DNA from: Sulfurospirillum multivorans DSM 12446 | Lineage (GTDB): Bacteria > Campylobacterota > Campylobacteria > Campylobacterales > Sulfurospirillaceae | Direction: 5' to 3' | DNA length: 64,000 nucleotides | Assembly (NCBI RefSeq): GCF_000568815.1 | Contig: NZ_CP007201.1 | Span: 930,001 to 994,000 of the forward strand | Shown: piece by piece, positions 47,166-55,905 of the stretch | Numbering within the stretch: position 1 is the stretch's first letter | Layout: each line of letters starts with the position of its first letter | Program-made: the position numbers and the translations under genes | Notes under the pieces: generated by a model | Told to the model about the DNA's origin: nothing | The model's database searches: none | The model's input: only the letters and a program-made list of their open reading frames with translations

Positions 47166-48674
47166 TTGAGTAATAAAAAATTTATAAAATATTTTATAAT
47201 AGTCTCTTTTCTAATTATTTCGTTTATTCCTATTTTAAATTTTATTATATTGGGTAAAGAGATAAAAAAAGAAAATATTTACACTCTTGATAATTTTGAA
47301 GCATACAGAAATTATATAATTTATAAAAAGTTTAATTATTCTATGAATCAAGCGCAAGTAATAGCAGGTAAAGATGATTTTTTATTTTTAGGTAATAATT
47401 ATGATAATGTTTTACATAAAACAAATGGAATCTATAAGCCTACAAATGAAGAGATTAATAATTGGACAAATAAATTAAAAGATTTACAAAAATGGTATGA
47501 AGAAAGAGGTATTAACTTCGTAATTGTAATTGCTCCTAATAAACACTCTATTTATAAGGAAAAATTGCCAAATTGGATGCAATATGATGGAAAAACGATT
47601 ACTGATAATATTGTTGAACAATCAAATTTAAAAGATATAAATATTTTAGATTTGAGGAATATAATAAGCAACAATAAAAAAGACAAATTACTATATTTTA
47701 AAACAGATACGCATTGGAATAATCTGGGAGCTTCAATAGCTTATTCAGAAACAATAAATTACATTAATAATAAATTTAATTTAAATCTTCAAAAACCTAA
47801 TTATACTATCAAAGATCAATTTGGACCTTCGGGAGATTTATCTTCTTTTTTGAAAATAAATACAATATTAGATGAAAAATATGAGAATTCATATATTTTA
47901 AACTTTGAGAATAATCAAGAAGTATGTCATGGGAATATTATTAAAAATAATGGAATATTAGAAAAATGTAATAATAAGTTAAATCCAATAATGGGAATAA
48001 ATGCTCAGCCTCAATATATAATAAATAAAAATATAAAAGACAATAAAAAACTTTTATTACTTTGTGATTCTTTTGGAACAGCTACTTCTGAATTATATAA
48101 TTTGACTTTTAATACTATTTGGAAATGGCATTATGGACAAATTAATGGAGAAAAATTATCAAACTTTGTAGAAGAAAATAAACCAGATCTAGTAATATAT
48201 CAAATAGTTGAAAGAGCTTTATATAATGATTCAATAGTTACATCTATACCTAATATTTCTCAAATATCTATTGATAACATTAATTTAGAAAACCAAATTT
48301 TTGATATTAAGCAAAATAATTATTTTAAAAATGAACAATTAGAGTTGGATTTTAAGAATGAGAATTATAATTTAAATGCAATAAATAGTGACCCCATAAT
48401 TATTTTAAATGAAACAAAAGCAAATTCTAAAAATGTGATTTTAAGTTATGAAATAAATTCAAATGTTGATACAACTTTTCAATTATTCTATAAAAAAGAT
48501 AATAATTCAAACTATAATGAAGCAGACTCATATCGAATTCTACTAAAAATAGGAAATAATAAAATAAATTTACTAATACCTTCTGAATATATTAATAATA
48601 ATTTAAGAGTTGATTTAGTTTCTAATATAGGAAATTATGAGATTAAAAAGTTTAAAATATATAGTAATAAATAG
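47166..48674 (+). CDS. AlgX/AlgJ-like SGNH-type acetyltransferase
   Basis: 502 residues with one N-terminal membrane helix (YFIIVSFLIISFIPILNFIIL). The catalytic domain matches ALGX/SGNH hydrolase-like proteins: FVIVIAPNKHSIYKEKLP, then KTDTHWNNLGA with the D-x-H pair, and a serine region LLLCDSFGTA. A long C-terminal extension is probably a binding domain. It follows the MBOAT remnant by 9 bp and must have been its partner. Extremely AT-rich codon use. Without the MBOAT the pathway should be broken unless another one helps. Confidence 0.82.
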   Translation: MSNKKFIKYFIIVSFLIISFIPILNFIILGKEIKKENIYTLDNFEAYRNYIIYKKFNYSMNQAQVIAGKDDFLFLGNNYDNVLHKTNGIYKPTNEEINNWTNKLKDLQKWYEERGINFVIVIAPNKHSIYKEKLPNWMQYDGKTITDNIVEQSNLKDINILDLRNIISNNKKDKLLYFKTDTHWNNLGASIAYSETINYINNKFNLNLQKPNYTIKDQFGPSGDLSSFLKINTILDEKYENSYILNFENNQEVCHGNIIKNNGILEKCNNKLNPIMGINAQPQYIINKNIKDNKKLLLLCDSFGTATSELYNLTFNTIWKWHYGQINGEKLSNFVEENKPDLVIYQIVERALYNDSIVTSIPNISQISIDNINLENQIFDIKQNNYFKNEQLELDFKNENYNLNAINSDPIIILNETKANSKNVILSYEINSNVDTTFQLFYKKDNNSNYNEADSYRILLKIGNNKINLLIPSEYINNNLRVDLVSNIGNYEIKKFKIYSNK

Positions 48675-48811
48675 AAATCATTTTATAGTTTGTAGAATTA
48701 ATATGAATTGATAAACTTTTCGCTTTCTTTCGCTTTCAAAAAAATCAAGTTTTCCCTCTTGATTTGATTAATTTTCAAACAAATTTTCAGATCGTTATTT
48801 TTCTTTTTGTA

Positions 48812-48892
48812 GTGGGTCGTCTTAGGCCCACTTCGCCATAAAATGGCTAATCACTTTCGTGATTGTTGGTTTAGGGTTACACCCTAAAAACC
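48812..48892. other. Ladder of four hairpins beside the relaxase gene, candidate oriT or structured RNA
   Basis: Within ~80 bases: GTGGG/CCCAC (48812-48831), GCCAT-AAA-ATGGC (48835-48847), AATCAC-TTTC-GTGATT (48849-48864), TTTAGGGT-TAC-ACCCTAAA (48870-48888). They lie in the 293-base gap between the AlgX-like gene and the relaxase stop, in much less AT-biased sequence than around it. Dense short hairpins by a mobilization gene suggest a transfer origin, a single-strand initiation site, or an RNA; the rest of the gap shows nothing. Confidence 0.45.
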
Positions 48893-48967
48893 CAAAGTTC
48901 GACATACCCACCTTAAAAAAAATAACTTGATTAGGTTTAGTAGTAAAAAATTTACTGATCTTTTTAA

Positions 48968-50380
48968 CTACCTTTCAAACTCAAAATTATGTTCTAATTT
49001 TCTTGTAAAATTTTGATAATCTTCCTCAAGATTTTTGTCTTTCAAATAGATTTTCAAATTATAGTTTTCTTCTTCTAATAGGTCTTTTTTATCAATCAAA
49101 TCTTTGATTTTGATATTCAATAAATCCAACTTCTTTAAATGTTCATTCAAAGATTGGTTATCCAATTTTGATTTTTCCAAATGACTTTTTAAAATAGAGT
49201 TTTCATTTTTCAACTTTTCAAGTTTTTCTAATTTCAGATCCAAGTTTGACACATTGTAAAAGTTATCAACTAATGATTTATAAAACTCATTTATGTTATT
49301 GATGTAATATTTATTATCTTTAGATTTTGTGGTGTTTTCTTTTAGGTATGTTTTGAAATAAGATTTTATTTCATTGGCATATTCTAAATCCTCTTGAATA
49401 ATTTGTTCTTCCCTTTGAACTTGATTTTTTAGTTCTTTGATTTTAGTATCAAGTTGTCTAAATTCTTCTCTTTTTGTTTGTTCTTCAAAAGAGAGATTTT
49501 TAATATTAAGAGATAACATTTTATAAATATTACTATCCTTTTTAAATTGAAGTCTTAACTCTTTTAGTTGATTTTTTTGACTATTTAGTAAAGTATATAA
49601 ATCTTTAATTTCTTGATTTTTTTGTAGCAGATCAGTTTGTAAAATCTTCAATTCTTGATTTTGCTTATGTAAAATAAAATCATTTCTTTTTTGATGTTTT
49701 AGTTTTGTTTGAAATTTTGATAATCCTCTTTTAAAATCTAATCCAACTTGATTGAAAGATTTTTGAGCTAGAGTTTGTAATTGTCTATAATCTTTTTTTC
49801 TAAAATTTGATAGGATTGCTTTCTTTGTTTCAAAATTATAATTATGCACTAAAAAATGCCCATGGAAATTATGATGAAGAACATTATCTTTATCAATATA
49901 ACCCTCATCTCTATGGATTGACATTTGAAGTGTATTCATTCCAAATTTAGCTTTTAAATCATTTATATATTGTTTAAAACCCTCATTTATATCAATTCCA
50001 AGGCTAAGATACTCTTTTGCCTTTTCTTCACTAATACCTACCTCAAATTCAATTAGGTGTTTGGTTTGATAATCTTCTCTATTTTCATTTTTTAATTGTT
50101 CAAGTCTTAGATTTTCCAAAGTATCAAAACTATTTTTCAGATCACTATAATTATTTGATTTTGTTTGTTGTGCGTAAAAGTTTCTTAGATTTTCTTCAAA
50201 AGTTCCACAAGAAACAACGATGTGAGAAAAGGTAATATTTTCATTTCCAAGACAATTACATTCTTCTAAAAGATGGGGTAAATCTTCCCCATCTTTTAAT
50301 CTTTCAACATTATGTTCATAACAAGAGCCTAAACTATTTTTTGAATGGCTAATTACATTTACTTGTACAAAATTACTCAT
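48968..50380 (-). CDS. Relaxase/mobilization protein, MobV-like, with long coiled coil
   Basis: 470 residues from the ATG at 50380. The N-terminal ~210 residues hold a HUH-type pattern: LQMSIHRDEG followed by HHNFHGHFLVHNYN, like the MOBV H-x-D-E...H-x-H motif. Residues ~230-465 are one long charged coiled coil. It would nick the island's oriT and pilot the strand. It overlaps the preceding gene by 8 bp (minus-strand operon). I see no T4SS gene in the island. Confidence 0.75.
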   Translation of the reverse strand: MSNFVQVNVISHSKNSLGSCYEHNVERLKDGEDLPHLLEECNCLGNENITFSHIVVSCGTFEENLRNFYAQQTKSNNYSDLKNSFDTLENLRLEQLKNENREDYQTKHLIEFEVGISEEKAKEYLSLGIDINEGFKQYINDLKAKFGMNTLQMSIHRDEGYIDKDNVLHHNFHGHFLVHNYNFETKKAILSNFRKKDYRQLQTLAQKSFNQVGLDFKRGLSKFQTKLKHQKRNDFILHKQNQELKILQTDLLQKNQEIKDLYTLLNSQKNQLKELRLQFKKDSNIYKMLSLNIKNLSFEEQTKREEFRQLDTKIKELKNQVQREEQIIQEDLEYANEIKSYFKTYLKENTTKSKDNKYYINNINEFYKSLVDNFYNVSNLDLKLEKLEKLKNENSILKSHLEKSKLDNQSLNEHLKKLDLLNIKIKDLIDKKDLLEEENYNLKIYLKDKNLEEDYQNFTRKLEHNFEFER

Positions 50381-51101
50381 CAATTAATCCTTCGTTTTTT
50401 AGTTCTCTTAAGTAAATTGAAATTTGTGTATTTCCTAATTTTTCATTATTTTGTTCTAAAATATTTTTTATGGTTTTAATTGTAATTTTTTCACTTTGTG
50501 CAACTAAATCTAAAGCATATTTTAGAACTAGAGTTTTTGAATCTTGATGTCTTTTTGCACCATTTATTTTATTTACTTCATCTCTTGTTTTGATGCCTTT
50601 TTCAACTTTGTGATCTAAATAGTATTTTTGATTATAAAGTTTTTCAATTTTTTTGATTTGGCTCATTCTATTGTAGTTTTTTTTACACCATTTCAAAATC
50701 TTTGAAATGTATTTTTTTAGTAAATCATTACTTATTAGATTTTCACCATATAAAGTAAATTCATAATTACTATGAAACTTTTTTACACTTTGTACATATA
50801 GTAAATACATCTCATTATTTAATTGTAATGCCATTTTATTAATTAATGCTAATTCTAAACCTATCCAATCTACTTTTGTGTTTTTATACATATAGGCATA
50901 GTTTTTAATAGTTTGCTTATCTTTCAAAGTTGGATTTTCAATCTCAACTAATTCATTGATTTTTACAACAAAGTTATCTTTGATAACTTTGTTTGATTTC
51001 ACTTTGTTTTTTATACTTATCATTGTGTAGGTTGTAAGTTTTTTATATAAGAGTCTTTTATATTGACTATATTCAATATTTATTTTTTTTAGTAAATCCA
51101 T
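50373..51101 (-). CDS. Unknown island protein with C-terminal winged-helix-like domain
   Basis: 242 residues, basic and Lys/Asn-rich. The end (ITIKTIKNILEQNNEKLGNTQISIYLRELKNEGLI) looks like a winged helix; the N-terminal ~180 residues are not recognised. It is the first gene of the relaxase operon, so a role as relaxosome accessory, replication or regulatory protein is plausible but unproven. Confidence 0.65.
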   Translation of the reverse strand: MDLLKKINIEYSQYKRLLYKKLTTYTMISIKNKVKSNKVIKDNFVVKINELVEIENPTLKDKQTIKNYAYMYKNTKVDWIGLELALINKMALQLNNEMYLLYVQSVKKFHSNYEFTLYGENLISNDLLKKYISKILKWCKKNYNRMSQIKKIEKLYNQKYYLDHKVEKGIKTRDEVNKINGAKRHQDSKTLVLKYALDLVAQSEKITIKTIKNILEQNNEKLGNTQISIYLRELKNEGLIDE

Positions 51102-51660
51102 TTTTAAATCCTTTTTTTCGTTTAAGATAAAAATGATTTTAGGTTAGAGTTTTTATTCAATTCGCTTTTAAACAAACTTTTTGAAAGAAATTTTTAGATT
51201 TATATATTTTCAATATATAAACTTTTCAATAGAAAGAATTTTCGTTTTTAAATCAAGGATATAAGAAGTTTAAGATAACATTTACAATGTTATCGTTCTT
51301 AGTTAAATTAAAAAAATTTAATTCAACTAATCACAATTTTTATTCTAAAGTAATTTTATCATTACAATAATATTCATATTTCATAACTATACACATACAC
51401 CTTTTATTTTAATAAATACAATAATTGATATTAAGATAGATATATAAAAATATAGATACTAATTAAGTAATCAAATATCCTTATTTTAGAAACGAAATAG
51501 TAATTTTTAAAGATAAAATAAAAGAATTTATATATTTTTTAATATGTTATAGTTTGTTATAGTTTTTTTTAAGTTTTATTTGCTATAATTCCACACGAAT
51601 TTTTGAAAATTGTTTCAAAAATCCCTTTTTAAAGGTTTCTTTAAAATGATGTTGTCGCCG
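51102..51660. other. AT-rich non-coding region at the right end of the island, with inverted repeats
   Basis: About 560 bases without a supported gene. Structures: perfect GATAACATT-TAC-AATGTTATC (51274-51294), an imperfect 12-bp repeat TTAGTTAAATTA / TAATTCAACTAA (51299-51330), and TATATA-rich repeats near 51200-51230. It must hold the minus-strand promoter of the relaxase operon and may hold a regulator site or the true oriT. Confidence 0.45.
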
Positions 51661-51669
51661 GAGTATGTA

Positions 51670-51729
51670 CTCATAAGCCGGAGGTCGAGGGTTCGAGTCC
51701 CTCTTTTGACACCATTTTAAAGCAAATAA
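51670..51729 (+). repeat. attR / internal attachment repeat (tRNA-Met 3' end copy)
   Basis: Repeats 60 bases of 42183-42242 with one difference. It restores only the 3' part of the tRNA (anticodon loop to CCA plus 15 bases), so it is not a tRNA gene. It marks the right end of the first island and the left end of a second one. Confidence 0.85.
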
Positions 51730-51802
51730 GCTTAAAAATATGACTCTATGTTATATTTTGTTATAGTTTTCAATTGTTCAAATTTTAATAAAAGTTTGAA
51801 GA

Positions 51803-51946
51803 ATGAAAAACATCTACTTAAGAAATAATATTTTTTACTATCGAAAATCAATTCCAATACAATTAAAAATCTTTTTTAAAAACAAATCCTTATATATACG
51901 CACATTAAGCACTAAATCAAGAGTTTTAGCATTAAAGTATGCTAAA
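51803..51946 (+). pseudogene. Second tyrosine recombinase, cut after ~48 codons by IS21
   Basis: NIYLRNNIFYYRKSIPIQL...LYIRTLSTKS is closely similar to the start of the integrase at 42349, and the upstream bases are similar too (ATATTTTGTTATAGTTTT). It sits at the same distance from its att repeat. The frame is broken at 51947 by the left end of the IS21-type element. This shows a second, related element in tandem at the same tRNA. Confidence 0.85.
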
Positions 51947-52071
51947 TGTCAGACGAAGTGCTAAACTCGTCAGTTGAAAATGTAATTTGAACGTTGCATT
52001 TTGATTTAAAACCTTAAGAAACCAAGTTAAATTGGTTAAACTCCATTTTCAAATTTCTGGAAAGGAGTTGA

Positions 52072-53184
52072 GTGTTAAAAAAAGGTGAAATTAAAATGAT
52101 AAAGAAGTTTTTAGCTGAGGGTTTGAGTAAGAGTGCCATTGCACGAAAGTTAGGTATTTCAAGAGATACCGTAAGGCGTTACGCCAATCTTCCTGATGAT
52201 TATGTTCCTCATATTAATCGACCTCCTGTCATCAATAGTGTTGATCCTTATCTACCGCATATTGCCAAGATGTTAGAGATGGCAGAAGCGACGAAAAGTG
52301 AAATCCCTTTAACGGTTATTTATGAAGAGATTAAGAAGCTAGGCTATGAGGGAAGTTTGCGTTGGTTGCAGCAAGTTATCCAAAGATATGAGTTAAGAAG
52401 TCGAGCCAAATTGGATGAACCTATCATTCGCTTTGAAACCAAACCTGCCCAACAGATGCAAGTCGATTGGATAGAGTTTCCAAAGGATAATTTATCAGCA
52501 TTTGTGGCAACGATGGGATATTCTAGGGCTTCGTATGTGGAATATGTCAATAATGAGAAGATAGAGACGCTCATTGGATGCCATATGAATGCCTTTAGCT
52601 ACTTTGGAGGTGTTCCAACGGAGTGTTTGTATGACAATATGAAAACGGTTATTTTAGGACGGAATAGTTATGGCAGAGGCAAACATAAACTCAATCCACT
52701 CTTTGAGGACTTTGCCAAACACTGTGGCTTTAGCATCAAAGTCTGCAAACCCTACCGTGCCAAGACCAAAGGAAAAGTAGAGAGATTTAACCATTATCTA
52801 CGGTATAACTTTCATAATGGATTGATAGTGAGACTTTCTATGAAGCATTATGCATTAACGCTGGATAATGCGAATGCAGAAGTGCTCAAATGGTTGGATA
52901 ATACCGCCAATAAACGCATCCACCAAACAACATTACAGATACCATTTGAATTATTAGCACAAGAGCAGCTGCAACTGCGTCCTGTGCCTAAAGCCTATCA
53001 AGGAATCCACCCTAAAGCTTTGATTGAAAGTGTAGCTAAAAAATATACGCCAATCAATTCATACCATGACATCGATAAGCTCTACATTCCCCATCGTGAC
53101 ATTCAATGCTACGATGAGTTTATCCCGATCGTTGCCAATATTATTCTTCCAGTTGGATTATACGGTGGTGCATTATGGAATTAA
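52072..53184 (+). CDS. istA: IS21-family transposase IstA
   Basis: 370 residues. N-terminal helix-turn-helix (MIKKFLAEGLSKSAIARKLGISRDTV), rve-type core with Asp in QMQVDWIEFP, Asp in CLYDNMKTV and Glu in KGKVERFNHYLR. GTG start with AAGGAG upstream. Shorter than the ~400-510 residues of many IstA proteins but with all catalytic residues. Overlaps istB by 10 bp. Confidence 0.92.
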   Translation: MLKKGEIKMIKKFLAEGLSKSAIARKLGISRDTVRRYANLPDDYVPHINRPPVINSVDPYLPHIAKMLEMAEATKSEIPLTVIYEEIKKLGYEGSLRWLQQVIQRYELRSRAKLDEPIIRFETKPAQQMQVDWIEFPKDNLSAFVATMGYSRASYVEYVNNEKIETLIGCHMNAFSYFGGVPTECLYDNMKTVILGRNSYGRGKHKLNPLFEDFAKHCGFSIKVCKPYRAKTKGKVERFNHYLRYNFHNGLIVRLSMKHYALTLDNANAEVLKWLDNTANKRIHQTTLQIPFELLAQEQLQLRPVPKAYQGIHPKALIESVAKKYTPINSYHDIDKLYIPHRDIQCYDEFIPIVANIILPVGLYGGALWN

Positions 53185-53993
53185 TTGTATCCATTGAAGC
53201 ACTCTGTAAAGAGCTGAATCTCTCCACCATTAGTACACACTATCATGAGATAGCAACAACAGCAGCCAAAGAGAATTGGCAGTATGTTCAGTTCCTTGAG
53301 GAACTCTTACGCCAAGAGGTGGATAATCGCTTAGGACGCTCCAAAAACACATTGACAAAGCTTGCAGGCTTCCCCGTTATTAAAACCCTAGAGCAATTTG
53401 ATTACACTTTCTCAGTAGGCGTAAACAGAAAACAGATTGAAGAGTTATCCAATCTCACCTTTGTAAAGAAGCATGAGAATATCATCCTCTTAGGTGAAAG
53501 CGGTGTGGGTAAAACCCATCTGGCTATTGCTCTAGCATTAAGAGCTGTACAACATCGCTACAAAGTGAGATTTACCACCATCAGTGAACTCTTAAGCAGT
53601 GCCAATAGAGCTAAAAAAGAGAAAAAATACGATAGCTTTCTCAAATCCATCACAAGCCCATCGGTTCTTGTTATCGATGAGATTGGATACTTTAATATGA
53701 GTAAAGAAGAAGCTAATCACTTTTTTCAAATTATCTCTAAACGCTATGAAAAAAGCTCCACCATCTTTACATCAAATTTGGTATTCAGTAAATGGGTTCA
53801 AGTATTTGCAGGGGATAAAATCGTTACAACAGCTATTTTAGATAGAGTATTACATCACTCACATATCATCAATATTCAAGGAGACAGTTACCGACTTAAA
53901 GAGAAAAAACTAACAGGAGTTTTACACTCAGAAATCTATAAGTTTGAAGCTAAATCTTCAAACCTAGAAGGTCAAAATTCAGAGGTGGTTTAA
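53175..53993 (+). CDS. istB: IS21-family helper ATPase IstB
   Basis: 272 residues. AAA+/DnaC-like: Walker A LLGESGVGKTHLAIAL, Walker B LVIDEIGYF, sensor IFTSNLVFSKW. It assists IstA in target capture. Confidence 0.93.
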   Translation: MELIVSIEALCKELNLSTISTHYHEIATTAAKENWQYVQFLEELLRQEVDNRLGRSKNTLTKLAGFPVIKTLEQFDYTFSVGVNRKQIEELSNLTFVKKHENIILLGESGVGKTHLAIALALRAVQHRYKVRFTTISELLSSANRAKKEKKYDSFLKSITSPSVLVIDEIGYFNMSKEEANHFFQIISKRYEKSSTIFTSNLVFSKWVQVFAGDKIVTTAILDRVLHHSHIINIQGDSYRLKEKKLTGVLHSEIYKFEAKSSNLEGQNSEVV

Positions 53994-54051
53994 GTTTCAA
54001 TTCGCAACTTTCTTACATTAAAAACTGACGACTTCTGCGCTTCGCTTGACA

Positions 54052-55905
54052 ACCGCTGCAGATACTGATCTTAAAACGGTTGCTTATACTCCTGGTGAAG
54101 CAGATGAAGTCTATCTTGTCACTAACCTTTCTGATCTTACCGATACTCTGGTTGGAACCGTTGAAGCTCCTATTACTTCTGAAGGAAGTGTTGTAATCCA
54201 AACAGGTGTATTGAACTTAGCCGATATCTCAGGTGCCGATGGTTGGGATGATCCTAAATTGGTCTCTGTCACGTATGAGGGTACGACGTATACGTTTGAT
54301 ACAACCCATACTTCCTTTACGATCGTAACGGATGCAGGAACGGTAACGATCGATAATCAAGGCGCATACACCTTTACGTCGTTAACCGATGTTGTAAATG
54401 ATGTAAGTGATAGCATTACTTACACGGTTAAAGACAGTGATGGCTCAACGGCACAAGCTCAGTTGATACTCACAACACTCGATAGCAGTGAAACGGTTGC
54501 GATCAGCGACACAGTAACGATTGTTTCTACAAGTGTAACGACACCTACAACAGGAACAGGGGCATGGAATGACAATGGCAATCGTGTAGATCTTGCAAAT
54601 GATAGTTTGTCGGTGAGACTCAACACCAATGATAGTGGATCAAATCAAACAGTAACTACAACATCACAATCCTTTACAGTTGCACAAACAGGAACCGTAA
54701 GCGTGACAGTTAGTAATATACAATCTGCAAATAATACTGGAGATTCCTTTACTGTAACCCTTGGTGATGGTACAACTGCAACGGTTACTGCCACTGTTTC
54801 TGGTTGGTGGAATCCTACAACTTCATGGACAGTGACGGGTAGCTCAAATGCTACATGGAACAGCTCTACAGGTACACTAACGTTTACCAATGTCAGTGCT
54901 GGTACTAAAACGATGACCGTTACAGCGTATAGATTGGATGCAACCTTCTCAAGCTTGACCTATCCTTCATCGACAACAATCACAACGACCAATGTTTGGG
55001 ATAGTGTTGGAACAGAGGCTGCAACGCTTGCGGCAGGTATTATTGCTATTACAGGTAATGTTCTTACTAATGACCTTTTAGGTTCCGAAGGTGCGACGAT
55101 TACACAAGTTGATGGAGCAACGGTCAGTGGCACGAGTGTAAGTATTACAGGAGACTATGGAACATTAGTGATCAATACTGAAACAGGAGCGTATACTTAC
55201 ACTTTAAATACCACTGCAAGCGCAGATGATGTTGATACCTTTACCTATACCCTTGCGCAAGCTGATGGTGATACGAGTACCGCAAACTTGACCTTTAACT
55301 TCGCAAGCAGCGTTGGAACAACAAGTACGGATGGTGCCGACACTTTGGTGGCTTCCAGCGATGCAGGTGTAACGCTTTATGGTGGAGAAGGTGATGACCA
55401 CTTAATCGGAGGAGCAGGCAATGACACACTTTATGGCGGTGCAGGTTCCGACACCTTAGAGGGTGATGCTGGAGATGACTACCTTGATGGTGGCGCAGGA
55501 AGCGATGCCTTGTATGGTGGTGCTGGCAATGACACCTTGGTGTACGATGCGAGCGACAGTATTATCGATGGTGGAGCGGATACCGATACGCTTCTTATCA
55601 ACACCGATGGCTCTGTAGACTTGAGCAATGTTGCAGCGATCGCAACGAGCATCGAAGTGGTAGACCTTACGCAAGCGAGTGTTGCGCTTACGATCAATCC
55701 AGCCGATGTCTTGAGTATCACTGATGATGCAAGCACCGTTCTTAAAGTCTTGGGTGGAAGTGATGATAGCATTTCAGGTACAGGCTGGACAGCTTCTTCA
55801 GACGCAACAGCGTTGGATGCAGGCTTTACACGTTACGAGAGTACCGCGGATAGTTCGATTAAAATCGACATCCAAAATACGATTGTTACCACCGACTTTA
55901 ATTAA
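54052..55905 (+). pseudogene. Type I-secreted RTX/VCBS adhesin, C-terminal fragment
   Basis: 618 codons open from the IS21 end. The first ~400 residues contain beta-rich cadherin/VCBS-like repeats (TYTFDTTHTSFTIVTDAGTV, then DDVDTFTYTLAQADGDTSTA). About residues 445-505 are calcium-binding RTX nonapeptides (GGAGNDTLYGGAGSDTL). The end is a T1SS secretion-signal region. LapA-type adhesins are thousands of residues long; the missing N-terminus would hold the retention module and the LapG cleavage site. It has no own start or promoter. Its TAA overlaps the ATG of the LapG-like gene (TAATG), so both were translationally coupled. Confidence 0.8.

Larger units (their letters stand above)
42183..51669. 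mobile_element. Mobilizable genomic island inserted at tRNA-Met
   Basis: 9,487 bp between the attL and attR repeats. The DNA is clearly more AT-rich than both flanks and lacks the TTACATGTAA palindrome that is frequent elsewhere. Contents: split tyrosine recombinase next to attL, IS5-type element, two short unknown genes, IS3-type element, a truncated MBOAT gene, an AlgX-like gene, and a relaxase operon. It has no conjugation machinery, so it would depend on a helper for transfer. The disrupted integrase suggests it is now fixed. Confidence 0.82.
51947..54051. mobile_element. IS21-family insertion sequence
   Basis: 2,105 bp. Ends are imperfect inverted repeats: left TGTCAGACGAAGTGC, right (complement) TGTCAAGCGAAGCGC, both followed by a shared TCGTCAGTT block. 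Contains istA and istB. Flanks (left GCTAAA, right ACCGCT) show no target duplication, which points to a deletion starting at this IS or a recombination between copies. Confidence 0.9.

Noticed and set aside
51661-51717. A second tRNA-Met gene
   Set aside because: Only the anticodon loop to CCA is kept; the acceptor 5' strand, D arm and 5' anticodon stem are missing, so it is an att repeat.
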